NCBI RefSeq assembly: GCF_001693775.2
Contig: NZ_MBEW02000011.1
Location: forward strand, 1-54,035
Direction of reading: 5' to 3'
Length of the DNA: 54,035 bases
Source of the DNA: Criibacterium bergeronii
GTDB lineage: Bacteria; Bacillota; Clostridia; Peptostreptococcales; Filifactoraceae
Part shown: positions 9,539 to 17,703 of the stretch, in pieces
How the letters are laid out: each line of letters opens with the position of its first letter
How positions within the stretch are numbered: the stretch's first letter is position 1
Program-made: the position numbers and the translations under genes
The notes under the pieces: generated by a model
Databases searched by the model: none
The model's input: the letters and a program-made list of their open reading frames with translations, nothing else
What the model was told of the DNA's origin: nothing

Positions 9539-10363
9539 ATGGCTAAAGTAATAAGCTTTATTAATATGAAAGGCGGAGTAGGTAAAACTACACTGGCAGT
9601 AAATGTGGCGGATATTTTAGTAAAAGATTATCGTAAAAAAGTTTTAATTATTGATATGGATCCGCAAATGAATGCTACACAATATTCTTTACCAGACAAA
9701 CAAGTCGATTCTATATTGAGAGACAAGAGCAAATCTTCATATGCTTTTCTTTCGCCTGAATACAATACAAATTCTGTACTTGAAGAAATCAAACCAATTG
9801 ATTTAAAGAAGTTTTTATTTAAGATTGAGGGGTCTTTTGATATTATTCCATCTAGTTTAGATATAATGAACGTAAATTTATCAGCAGCACCGTTTAAGTT
9901 AAATCAATTTATGGAGGATAATTTAAAAAATATATATGACTTAATAATTATAGATTGTCCACCTACTATATCAGATTACACAAAAACATCACTTTTAGCT
10001 TCTGACTATTATATAGTACCAATGAAAACAGATTCATTCTCTTTATTTGGACTTCCTATATTGGAAAAATATGTAAATCAGACAATAATTAAAGAGTTTA
10101 GCCATAAAATAGAGTTTTTAGGCATAATATTAAATATGGTATATAAAAATAAAGTGTTATATAAGAAGTATAAAACCCAAATACAAGAAAGATGGAAAGA
10201 TAAGTTGCTAACAAATGAATTAAGGCAATGTGAGGACATAACTAAGTTTATGGAATATCCTGAACCACAAGATAGATTTATAAAAAATTTAAAAAATTCT
10301 GAGATAAAAGTAGAGCTTAATAATATTGTAAGGGAAATTGTGCAGAAAGGGAAAATCATATAA
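9539..10363 (+). CDS. ParA/MinD-family ATPase
   Basis: The 274-residue protein carries the deviant Walker A motif KGGVGKTT (residues 11-18), the switch I region DMDPQMNAT, and the Walker B region DLIIIDCPPTISDYT. Together these define ParA-type partition ATPases that bind DNA and dimerise on ATP. TAGGAGG precedes the ATG. Its stop overlaps the start of the next gene (TAATG), so at least two genes are translationally coupled. No ParB with a recognisable HTH follows; the two downstream genes are unknown. It could be a plasmid or integrative-element partition relic, or the ATPase of a defence-like module. The family is sure; the role is open. Confidence 0.92.
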   Translation: MAKVISFINMKGGVGKTTLAVNVADILVKDYRKKVLIIDMDPQMNATQYSLPDKQVDSILRDKSKSSYAFLSPEYNTNSVLEEIKPIDLKKFLFKIEGSFDIIPSSLDIMNVNLSAAPFKLNQFMEDNLKNIYDLIIIDCPPTISDYTKTSLLASDYYIVPMKTDSFSLFGLPILEKYVNQTIIKEFSHKIEFLGIILNMVYKNKVLYKKYKTQIQERWKDKLLTNELRQCEDITKFMEYPEPQDRFIKNLKNSEIKVELNNIVREIVQKGKII

Positions 10364-10887
10364 TGAATTTGGAAATGAAGGATAAACTATACTCATTGTT
10401 AGACTTTTTGGATTCTTTAAATAAGGTACAATTTTTAAATCCGAATTTGAAGGATATAAATGATATAAAAGATATTATACTTAGAACTATGATGCAGAAA
10501 GAAGTCAACTTTAAATTAGACGAGGTTGATACATCAAAAGAAAAAAAAATAGCAACATACCTTTATGAAATATTAAGCACTAAAGAAATATTTAAAGGTA
10601 AGAAAGATTTTATTTCTTTTTCAGAAAAAATAATGAACAAAGAAGAATGTAATAATTTAAAAACTAAAAAGATTGAAGACATGATAAATATGTTAATAGT
10701 GTTTATTTTGTCTGTTGAAAAAAATAAGCAGCAAGAAATTTTTAAAACAATTAGCGAGGTATTAAAAAAGTCCTCTAGTATTGTAAACAATAAATCTAAT
10801 AATTCAAGAAAAAATAAATCTTCTTCTAACATTACAAATTCACATATTAATGCATGGTTAAATTACTTTGATAATTATGAGAGGTAA
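10363..10887 (+). CDS. Hypothetical protein, second gene of the ParA module
   Basis: The 174-residue product is very rich in Lys, Asn, Ile and Ser and predicted mainly helical. A low-complexity Asn/Ser/Lys stretch near residues 135-160 (NNKSNNSRKNKSSS) links to a short C-terminal tail ending AWLNYFDNYER. It has no membrane helix or known motif. The ATG overlaps the ParA stop. By position it might play the role of a ParB-like adaptor, with the tail touching the ATPase, but nothing in the sequence proves this. Confidence 0.75.
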   Translation: MNLEMKDKLYSLLDFLDSLNKVQFLNPNLKDINDIKDIILRTMMQKEVNFKLDEVDTSKEKKIATYLYEILSTKEIFKGKKDFISFSEKIMNKEECNNLKTKKIEDMINMLIVFILSVEKNKQQEIFKTISEVLKKSSSIVNNKSNNSRKNKSSSNITNSHINAWLNYFDNYER

Positions 10888-10890
10888 AAA

Positions 10891-11667
10891 TTGGATTACA
10901 AAAGTGATTACATTTTACATACAGAATTTGAAATTATAAATAAATTCTTAAGAAAAAAGTATAATCGTAGTTTATTAGAAAATAAACATCTAATTGAATT
11001 TACTGAGAGTTGCATATTATTATTACTAAGTTTGAAATTTTGGGAAAAAAAATTAGAAGAAACATACAAAGACAAGGCAGATACTATAAAGTATATACAA
11101 GAAATGATTTCAGATTTGTTAAATATAATGATTTTAACACCTTTGGAAATGAAAATTCCTGCATTGTTTTTAATACGAAGACTACAAGAGCTTAGTTTAA
11201 AGTATATTTATTTTTTTGACCATCAAATAGAATGTATTAAAAAAGAAGAAGATGAGAATTATAAGACAATAAAAAATTTACAAGAAATAAAAGAATATAT
11301 AAAAAATTATCCTTTTTCAAATAAGTATAATATTGATAAGTCTAAACTTGAAAACTTAATAACAAATATAATAAAAAATTGGGACAATAGCTATAAAGAG
11401 ATGTCTAACTACGTGCATGCTTCAAACACAAGTTATTTTGATAAAGTGAATTATTTAAATGATTTTAAATTTGAAGATAAAGACATCATTTTTATCAACA
11501 ATCATATAAAGAATATTTCAAGCGTAGTAAATTCATTATTTATTATATTTCACTTTAAAGATTATGTGAGGTTTGCAGATTATCCGGAAAAGTGTATGAT
11601 TAGATCTTCTATAGAAAGTGAATTAAATTATAAGAAAAAGATTATAGATATTTTCAAGGAAATATAA
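10891..11667 (+). CDS. Hypothetical all-helical protein, third gene of the ParA module (HEPN-like?)
   Basis: The 258-residue protein begins with TTG behind GAGAGG, 3 nt after the preceding stop. It appears helical throughout and has the motif YKEMSNYVHAS (about residues 168-178). This resembles the conserved 'Y-x-x-L-S-x-Y-V-H' helix of DUF5677 and some HEPN-type families. In HEPN ribonucleases an R-x4-6-H pair is catalytic; here the residue before the His is not an obvious Arg. I therefore note only resemblance. It is clearly co-transcribed with the ParA gene. Possible roles are an RNase-like effector or a structural partner; both are inference. Confidence 0.7.
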   Translation: MDYKSDYILHTEFEIINKFLRKKYNRSLLENKHLIEFTESCILLLLSLKFWEKKLEETYKDKADTIKYIQEMISDLLNIMILTPLEMKIPALFLIRRLQELSLKYIYFFDHQIECIKKEEDENYKTIKNLQEIKEYIKNYPFSNKYNIDKSKLENLITNIIKNWDNSYKEMSNYVHASNTSYFDKVNYLNDFKFEDKDIIFINNHIKNISSVVNSLFIIFHFKDYVRFADYPEKCMIRSSIESELNYKKKIIDIFKEI

Positions 11668-11780
11668 ACATACTATATAACTGGGGCGGGGGAATGATTG
11701 GCGTTTTAATAATATAAAGGTATAATTATTAAATAAAATTATTACTTTTATAGTATAGGTAAGATAGATGGTAAAATAAT

Positions 11781-12103
11781 ATGGCAAGAAAAGTAAGGAA
11801 AAATCAGCATCTAACATATACCATGTGATGTTAGGCGGAAATAATAAAAATATAATATTTTATGAAGATTACATAAAATTTCAAGAAACTATACTTCGAT
11901 TCAAAGAAGAATTTGAAATCTATATTTATGCCTACGCTTTAATGGATAATCATATTCATTTACTGGTAGAAGAAGCAAATGAAAAATTACCAACATTTTT
12001 TAGAAAAGTGTGTGCTTCATTTGTCTATTAGTATAATACAATGAGACAAATATCTAGGATAATAGGAGTGACAAATCATAAAATAAAAAAAGTTTTAATT
12101 TAG
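11781..12103 (+). pseudogene. Decayed RAYT/IS200-like Y1 transposase
   Basis: The start MARKVRK is typical of REP-associated tyrosine transposases. A frameshift around 11805 moves the reading to SASNIYHVMLGGNNK, then YALMDNHIHLLVEE with the HUH-type metal-binding His pair. An in-frame TAG at 12029 interrupts the ASFVY/YN strand. The frame then resumes with ISRIIGVTNHKIKKVL, which looks like the C-terminal HTH, so the middle with the catalytic Tyr is deleted. It cannot make an active protein. Confidence 0.85.
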
Positions 12104-12175
12104 ATTTCAAATTCTCAACTACTTCCACAGTTCCTGCGCACTTAAGAATTTATTAATATGAGACTGAAAAAGTTG

Positions 12176-12198
12176 TTTATACTAAAATTCTATAGAAA
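12176..12198 (+). repeat. Left terminal inverted repeat of the IS630 element
   Basis: This 23-bp segment matches the reverse complement of 13271-13293 at 21 positions. Confidence 0.8.
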
Positions 12199-12228
12199 AG
12201 CTACTATACAATATAAAAAAGAGGTATA

Positions 12229-13268
12229 ATGTATTTGGAGATGAAAATGAGGAAAAAATATCAAATAACAAATACAGAATTAAATGAAATAATAATACAA
12301 AGAAAAACGAGAAGACAAAAGACTTCATGCAATACAACTAAGAGCAGAAGGAATGAAAGTACAAGAAATAGCAAAAATACTTAAAGTATCAAGAATAACA
12401 ATAAGTATATGGACTAAAAAGTTTAAAGAAAAAGGCTTAGAAGAATTAAAGAGTAAAAAACAACAAGGAAACAGAAGAAACATAAGAAACATAAGAATAC
12501 AAGAAGAAAAAAATTTTTGAAAAAGTTTGAAGACAAAGCAGAAAAAGGACAGATAGTAACAGTACAAGAAATAAAAGAAAAATATATAGAATTAGTCGGC
12601 CACGAAATAGGGTCAGGACAAATACATAAATTATTAAAAAGAAATGGCTATAGAAAAGTTATGCCAAGAAGCAAACATCCAAACAAAGCAAGTGAAGAGA
12701 CAATAGAAACCACAAAAAAATTAAAAAAACAGTAAAGAATTTAGAAAACGATTGCCCTAATAAAAGAGTAAGACTAATGTTTCAAGACGAAGCAGGATTT
12801 GGAAGAATAAATAAATCAAAATATTGTTGGTGTAAAAAAGGAACAAGAGCACAAGTACCATGCCATCATATAAGAGAATACAGATATGTATACGGAGCAT
12901 TAGAGCCAAAAACAGGAGAGAATTACTTTTTAGTAAAGCCTAATTGCAATACAAATTGTATGAATGAGTTCATAAAAGAATTATCAGCAGAATACAAAGA
13001 AGATATGATAATACTGGTATGTGATGGAGCAGTATGGCATAAATCAAAAGGATTAGAAATACCAAAAAACGTAAAGATAATACACATACCGCCGTATACC
13101 CCAGAAATGAACCCCATAGAACAAATATTGAAACAAATCCGCTAGATGGTGTTTAGAAACGAAGTATTTAAAACCTTAAAAGATGTAATTAATAGATTAT
13201 GCCAAACAATAAATAAATTAACAAAAGAAATGGTAAAAAGTATAACACTAAGAGAATGGATTAAGTAA
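12229..13268 (+). pseudogene. IS630-family DDE transposase, frameshifted
   Basis: The pieces in order are an N-terminal start (MRKKYQITNTELNEII), a helix-turn-helix block (LRAEGMKVQEIAKILKVSR), a second HTH block (KFEDKAEKGQIVTVQEIK), and the DDE catalytic core. The core shows QDEAGFGR, CDGAVWH and PPYTPEMNPIEQ, which carry the catalytic acids. At least three frameshifts fall in or near A-runs (around 12320, 12515 and 12725), and an in-frame TAG at 13143 interrupts the C-terminus. The C-terminal tail (FRNEVFKTLKDVINRL) resumes to TAA 13266-13268. The N-terminal start is preceded by GAGGT. Confidence 0.88.
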
Positions 13269-13270
13269 CA

Positions 13271-13293
13271 TTTGTATAGAATATTAGTATAAA
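13271..13293 (-). repeat. Right terminal inverted repeat of the IS630 element
   Basis: This is the partner of 12176-12198. It lies three bases after the transposase stop codon. Confidence 0.8.
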
Positions 13294-13302
13294 TACACAA
13301 GT

Positions 13303-13497
13303 ATGTATGGTTATACTCAAGATGATATAGACTTAATGATGTCTCATATCAATTCCTATGCAAGAGAAAAATATGCATGTAAATCTCCTACAGAATTATT
13401 CGTAGATATGTTTGGGGAAGATGTGTTGCATTTACTTAGGCAACAAATTATCCAAAAAGGAAAAATTATTTTAAAGCCAAGTCTATTAAAAAAATAA
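13303..13497 (+). pseudogene. C-terminal remnant of an IS30-family transposase
   Basis: About 64 codons read YTQDDIDLMMSHINSYARE, then KSPTELFVDMFGEDVLHLL and a tail with LKPSLLKK. These match the last part of IS30-type transposases (MxxINSYxRxKxxxKSPxELF). The 5' part and the DDE core are absent. The fragment begins directly after the right end of the IS630 element. Confidence 0.75.
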
Positions 13498-13566
13498 TAG
13501 CGTAAAAACTAAAAATATCTATGTTGTATTTAGTTTGACAACTCACCTATTTCACATATTTTTTTA

Positions 13567-14082
13567 CTAATTATTCTTTAAATCTTCATTTTCTTGTTCT
13601 AATTTTGCTAATTTCATTTGTAATTCATAAAATTTACTTTGGATTTCATCGTTTAAGATTTTATATTTTTCTATTTGGTCGTTTAATTTTTTGACGGTTT
13701 CTCTTTGCTGTGCTTTTTCTTTTTCTATTTTAGCCAGCTCCTGCGGGTCAATTCCGCCTGACATTTCATAGCTTTTTAGTCTTACGTCTTTTTGCTCTAG
13801 CTCCAGCATTAGTGAGGCATTTTCTCTTTGCAGGTTTTCTATGGTTTTATTTAGGCTATTATTTTCCTGAGCAATGTCCTTTGACTGCTCTAATAAGAGT
13901 TTTTCAGCAATATTATTGCAGGCAAGTATTAATATATCGTCTCTTACAGGGTTTTTAAGCTCACTTGCCACTTTATTTATTTCATCATCGACGTAGCTTG
14001 CAACTCTGATGATGAATTCCTTTGACTTGTCGCTCATCAAGGAATATTCTCTGCCAAATATATGAACTGTTACTTTGTTCAT
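13567..14082 (-). CDS. zapA: Cell division protein ZapA with long coiled-coil tail
   Basis: The 171-residue protein has the ZapA head at residues 1-80 (VTVHIFGREYSLMSDKS... then YVDDEINKVA and DILILACNNIAEKLL). A long C-terminal coiled coil runs to about residue 165 with repeated EKEKAQQ / LEQEN heptads. ZapA binds FtsZ at midcell and promotes bundling of the Z-ring. I choose ATG 14082 because GGAGGG lies 5 nt before it; the upstream TTG would overlap that site. The tail is longer than in the roughly 100-residue enterobacterial ZapA, as often seen in Clostridia. Confidence 0.88.
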   Translation of the reverse strand: MNKVTVHIFGREYSLMSDKSKEFIIRVASYVDDEINKVASELKNPVRDDILILACNNIAEKLLLEQSKDIAQENNSLNKTIENLQRENASLMLELEQKDVRLKSYEMSGGIDPQELAKIEKEKAQQRETVKKLNDQIEKYKILNDEIQSKFYELQMKLAKLEQENEDLKNN

Positions 14083-14179
14083 TTTGCCCTCCAATTAAAT
14101 TTCATTATCTTATATTATATCATATCGGAGGGATTTTAAATATATTTTTATTTAGAAAGAGAATATATCTATACACCAT

Positions 14180-14620
14180 TTAGATAAAATCCTGAGCATC
14201 TCCTATAACAAACATTGTGAAAGACGATGTAGACAGCAATTCGCCTGTTTTTTTATCCATTGTTTCTACATTTACTACTACTGTGCTTTTGCCTGAGTGT
14301 ACGGCTTTGCCCTTTGCTATTATTTCTTGTGTATTTACCGCTTTTATAAAATTTATGTTCGCATTTAGAGTTACTACCGCCTTTCCCATTTCGTAGGCAC
14401 ATGAGCCGGCTGCATAATCCGAAAGGGTAAATAGTATCCCTCCATGCACTTTGCTGTAGGTGTTTAGCATTTTATCTGTAATTTTTAGGCTAAGCTCCGA
14501 TACTCCGTCCCCTGCATAGTCTATGGTCATGCCCTCCATTATCAATGTTCTTAGGACTTCTTTTTTGAAAAAATTTCTTTTATATTCTTCTGATTTTAAT
14601 ACGTTTTGATTTCTTTCCAT
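14180..14620 (-). CDS. PaaI-family hotdog thioesterase
   Basis: The 146-residue protein has the hotdog fold pattern. The central helix region VHGGILFTLSDYAAGSCAYE carries the HGG motif and the acidic residue used by PaaI/YbdB-type acyl-CoA thioesterases. The strands LNANINFIKAV and TVVVNVETMDK complete the fold. It hydrolyses acyl- or aroyl-CoA thioesters in the cytoplasm; the exact substrate is unknown. AGGAGA precedes the ATG. It lies 26 nt after trxB on the same strand and before zapA. Confidence 0.88.
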   Translation of the reverse strand: MERNQNVLKSEEYKRNFFKKEVLRTLIMEGMTIDYAGDGVSELSLKITDKMLNTYSKVHGGILFTLSDYAAGSCAYEMGKAVVTLNANINFIKAVNTQEIIAKGKAVHSGKSTVVVNVETMDKKTGELLSTSSFTMFVIGDAQDFI

Positions 14621-14646
14621 TAACTCTCCTAAAAATCCGCACTTAT

Positions 14647-15588
14647 CTATTTAAAATTGTTATTTATATATTTACTTGCCATAGACGCTGCTGTTGCTCC
14701 ATCTGCTGTGGCTGTGACTATCTGACGCAGTGGTTTTTTCCTGCAATCTCCTGCTACAAATAGTCCGTCCACTTGTGTAAGTGTATCTTCTCCTGCTAAA
14801 ACGTAGCCCTTATCATCAGTTTTAACAAAGTCTTTGATTAAATCCGTTGCCGGTCCTACTCCAAGAGATACAAATATACCCATAACATTTCCATCTTTTG
14901 ACTCAATTTTTGTGATTTGTGATGTATTTGCGTCCTCTAGCTCAATAAACTGGACAAGTCCATCTCCGCCAACTTTTACGATTTTTTTGTTATACATAAT
15001 TGAAATTTTAGAGTTTTCATTTACTTTTTGTATTACTTGCTTATTAGCATCTATCTCTGACTTATCACAAATTATATTTACTTCGCTTGCAAATTTACTA
15101 AGATACATAGCCTCACCTACTGCTGTAGCACCACTACCTGCAACGTAAATTGGCAGTCCTGTAAAAAATGCTCCGTCACAAGTGGCACAATAGGATACTC
15201 CTCTGCCTGAAAAATCGTCCTCACCTACTGCCCCTAGTTTTCTAGGTGATGAGCCTGCTGCATAGATTATAGTCTTTGTAATATATTCCCCAATATCAGC
15301 AAAGACTGTTTTTAATTTTTCGCTGACATCCAGTTTTTTCACTTCGCCTGTAATAAATTCTACACCAAATTTTTCACATTGCTCTTTCATTCTTTTTGAT
15401 AGGATTTGACCGTTATCCTCGTCTATAAATCCCGGATAGTTTTGTACTCTTTGTGTATCTCCCATCTGTCCGCCGACATTTGCTTTTTCAATTATCAAAG
15501 TCTTTAGCTTGCCTCTGCCTGCATATATCCCGGACGTTAGACCTGCCGGACCTGCTCCTACTATTATTACATCGTATATAGTTTTCAT
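14647..15588 (-). CDS. trxB: Thioredoxin reductase TrxB
   Basis: The 313-residue flavoprotein reduces thioredoxin with NADPH. The FAD-binding GAGPAG is at residues 10-15, the redox-active CATC disulphide at Cys134 and Cys137 (CATCDGAFF), the nucleotide-binding GSGATAVGEA near residue 158, and the C-terminal FAD motif GLFVAGDCR near residue 280. I set the start at ATG 15588 with GGAGATA just before it, since upstream in-frame ATG codons would include the ribosome site. A few positions of the NADPH site (the HRR-type motif is not evident) leave open that it is a ferredoxin- or flavin-dependent variant as found in some Clostridia. Confidence 0.93.
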   Translation of the reverse strand: MKTIYDVIIVGAGPAGLTSGIYAGRGKLKTLIIEKANVGGQMGDTQRVQNYPGFIDEDNGQILSKRMKEQCEKFGVEFITGEVKKLDVSEKLKTVFADIGEYITKTIIYAAGSSPRKLGAVGEDDFSGRGVSYCATCDGAFFTGLPIYVAGSGATAVGEAMYLSKFASEVNIICDKSEIDANKQVIQKVNENSKISIMYNKKIVKVGGDGLVQFIELEDANTSQITKIESKDGNVMGIFVSLGVGPATDLIKDFVKTDDKGYVLAGEDTLTQVDGLFVAGDCRKKPLRQIVTATADGATAASMASKYINNNFK

Positions 15589-15729
15589 TTTTATCTCCAA
15601 TTTAATCATCAATGTTTATTTATACTGCTTTTTTATGATAATTAAACATTTTAGAATAATTATTCAGTATGCAGTAATGTCTATTTTAATATTTTTAAAT
15701 TGCATCTGTCAATTATTGTTTTTTTACTA

Positions 15730-15758
15730 TTGACAAACGTTGTCAAATGTATTATTAT
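15730..15758 (+). promoter_or_regulatory. Promoter of the riboflavin operon, with a palindrome over the -35 box
   Basis: TTGACA (15730-15735), a 17-bp spacer and TATTAT (15753-15758) form a near-consensus sigma-A promoter just upstream of the FMN riboswitch. The -35 box is the left arm of a perfect inverted repeat TTGACAA-ACG-TTGTCAA (15730-15746), which could be bound by a repressor in addition to riboswitch control. The promoter is well supported; the operator is inferred. Confidence 0.75.
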
Positions 15759-15770
15759 ATGATTAATAAA

Positions 15771-15876
15771 TTCTTCAGGGCAGGGTGAAATTCCCTATCG
15801 GCGGTAAAGTCCGCGAGCTTTGTGCATGATTTGGTGTAATTCCAAAACCGACGGTTATAGTCCGGATGAGAGAAGA
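15771..15876 (+). ncRNA. FMN riboswitch (RFN element)
   Basis: The RFN signature elements are present in order: CAGGGCAGGGTGAAATTCCC, the GGCGGTAAAGTCCGCGAGC stem, a variable hairpin with GGTGTAATTCCAAAACCGAC, and the closing GTTATAGTCCGGATGAGAGA. It senses FMN and, when bound, favours the terminator hairpin at 15927-15960 ahead of ribD. Confidence 0.97.
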
Positions 15877-15926
15877 AAATGCTCTGAGCCTTTTTGGGTT
15901 CAGATTTTTTATTTTTTCAGAACTTT

Positions 15927-15960
15927 TTTGCGTCCCTGAGTTTGGGACGCAATTTTTTTT
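15927..15960 (+). terminator. Riboswitch-controlled terminator before ribD
   Basis: TTGCGTCCC (15928-15936) pairs with GGGACGCAA (15944-15952), followed by a run of eight T. The ribD ribosome site GGAGGA begins immediately after the T tract. This is the expression platform of the FMN riboswitch. Confidence 0.9.
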
Positions 15961-15969
15961 GGAGGAAAA

Positions 15970-17034
15970 ATGCAAGAAAAATTTATGAAAAGGGCAATCG
16001 AGCTTGCCAAAAACGGATATGGTAAAGTATCTCCAAACCCATTAGTTGGTTGCGTTTTAGTAAAGGACAATGAAATAATAGCTGAGGGTTGGCACAAAAA
16101 GTATGGTGATTTACACGCAGAAACAATGGCACTTTCAATCGCAAAAGAAAAAGCCTTAGCGTGCGAAATGTATGTCACTTTAGAACCCTGCTCTCATTTT
16201 GGAAAACAGCCTCCATGTGCAAATGCAATTGTCAAATCAGGTGTAAAAAAAGTATATATCGGCTCAGACGACCCCAATAGCCTTGTTTGCGGTAAAGGTA
16301 TAAAAATATTGCAAACTGCCGGCATAGAGGTTAAAACTCATGTATTAAAAGAAGAATGTGACAAATTAAACGAAATATTTTTCCATTACATAACCCATGA
16401 CACCCCATATGTGGCACTAAAATATGCAATGACACTTGACGGCAAGATAGCAAGTCACACAGGTAGCTCAAAATGGATAAGTGGCGAAAAATCTAGAAAA
16501 TATGTTCATTTACTCAGAAATAAATATACAGCCATACTTGTAGGACTTGGCACAGTTTTAGCCGATGACCCACTACTTACCAGCAGAATTGAAAACGCAA
16601 AAAATCCTATAAGAATAATTGTAGATACCAATCTAAGGACACCTCTTAGCTCTAATCTAGTAAAAACTGCAAAAGAAGTAAAAACCATAATCGCCACCTG
16701 CTCATATAACAAAAGGTATGAAGATTGTGGAATAGAACTTTTACAAGTACAAAAAAAAGATAATCAAGTAGATATAAAAAATTTATTAAAAAAATTAAGA
16801 CAAAAAAATATAGACAGCATCTTGGTCGAGGGCGGGGGAAATATAAATTTTTCTATAATAAAAGAAAATTTATTCCAAAAGATTTATGCCTTCATCGCCC
16901 CCAAATTTATTGGCGGGAGAGGCAAATCTCCGGTCGAAGGCATAGGCATTGACGATATGAATGACGCAATAAAGCTAAAAGACATAAATTATAAAAAAAT
17001 AGGCGAAGATATATTACTAAGGGGGTACAACTAG
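15970..17034 (+). CDS. ribD: Bifunctional diaminohydroxyphosphoribosylaminopyrimidine deaminase/reductase RibD
   Basis: The 354-residue enzyme performs the second and third steps of riboflavin synthesis from GTP. The N-terminal deaminase domain (residues 1-145) has the zinc site HAE (H49-E51) and PCSHFGKQPPC (Cys74, Cys83). The C-terminal reductase domain begins near residue 148 (ALKYAMTLDGKIA) and includes SGEKSRKYVHLLR and LVEGGGNINFS. GGAGGA precedes the ATG. It is the first gene of the operon behind the FMN riboswitch, and its stop directly abuts the ribE start. Confidence 0.97.
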   Translation: MQEKFMKRAIELAKNGYGKVSPNPLVGCVLVKDNEIIAEGWHKKYGDLHAETMALSIAKEKALACEMYVTLEPCSHFGKQPPCANAIVKSGVKKVYIGSDDPNSLVCGKGIKILQTAGIEVKTHVLKEECDKLNEIFFHYITHDTPYVALKYAMTLDGKIASHTGSSKWISGEKSRKYVHLLRNKYTAILVGLGTVLADDPLLTSRIENAKNPIRIIVDTNLRTPLSSNLVKTAKEVKTIIATCSYNKRYEDCGIELLQVQKKDNQVDIKNLLKKLRQKNIDSILVEGGGNINFSIIKENLFQKIYAFIAPKFIGGRGKSPVEGIGIDDMNDAIKLKDINYKKIGEDILLRGYN

Positions 17035-17688
17035 ATGTTTACCGGACTGGCAGAAGAAACTGGTAAGATTAAAAAAATCTCTAAGGGCACAGCTTCCTCT
17101 GTATTAGAAATACAAGCAAAAAAAGTATTAGAGGGAACAGTTTTAGGAGATAGTATATGTGTCAGCGGTGTTTGCCTGAGCGTTACATCTTTTACAACCA
17201 ATTCATTCACCGCTGATGTAATGCACGAAACATTAAATAGAAGTATACTAAAAGATTTAAAAGCTGGTAGTATTGTAAATCTTGAGCGTGCATTGACATT
17301 GTCTACAAGGCTTGGAGGTCACATAGTATCCGGTCATGTTGATGGAGTTAGCGAAATAATATCGGTTACAAAAGATGATAATGCCACATGGTTTGAATTT
17401 TCAGCAGAAAAGAATATTTTAAAATACATCATAGAAAAAGGCTCAGTTGCCATTGATGGACTAAGCCTTACTGTAGCAAAGCTTTCGCATCACTCATTTT
17501 CTATTTCAGCTATACCCCATACTTTAGCCGTAACCACTCTAGGCACTAAAAAATTAGGAGACAAAGTAAATGTAGAAGTAGATTTGATAGGAAAATATGT
17601 AGAAAATCTATTAAAATTTGACTACTCTAAACAAGAGCCTAAAAAATCAGTAATCACAGCAGAATTTTTACAAAAATATGGATTTTAA
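17035..17688 (+). CDS. ribE: Riboflavin synthase alpha subunit
   Basis: The 217-residue protein consists of two tandem lumazine-binding domains. It starts with the family hallmark MFTGLAEETG, has ICVSGVCLSVT in the first half and VAIDGLSLTVAKL in the second half, plus GGHIVSGHVDG at the junction. It dismutates two 6,7-dimethyl-8-ribityllumazine molecules to riboflavin. The start codon follows the ribD stop without a gap, and the ribosome site GGGGGT lies inside ribD, so translation is coupled. Length is normal for the family. Confidence 0.97.
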   Translation: MFTGLAEETGKIKKISKGTASSVLEIQAKKVLEGTVLGDSICVSGVCLSVTSFTTNSFTADVMHETLNRSILKDLKAGSIVNLERALTLSTRLGGHIVSGHVDGVSEIISVTKDDNATWFEFSAEKNILKYIIEKGSVAIDGLSLTVAKLSHHSFSISAIPHTLAVTTLGTKKLGDKVNVEVDLIGKYVENLLKFDYSKQEPKKSVITAEFLQKYGF

Positions 17689-17703
17689 TTTAAGGAGGAT
17701 AAA

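Larger units (their letters stand above)
12176..13293 (+). mobile_element. IS630-family insertion sequence (inactive)
   Basis: About 1.1 kb is bounded by imperfect 23-bp inverted repeats, TTTATACTAAAATTCTATAG (plus AAA) on the left and its near complement on the right, with two mismatches. It encloses a broken IS630 transposase. The outer bases are AT-rich, as expected for TA-targeting elements. The right end abuts an IS30 transposase remnant, so the insertion probably landed in that older element. Confidence 0.82.

Noticed and set aside
15775-16178. Minus-strand frames across the FMN riboswitch and ribD start
   Set aside because: The riboswitch and ribD explain this DNA; the antisense frames lack start signals.
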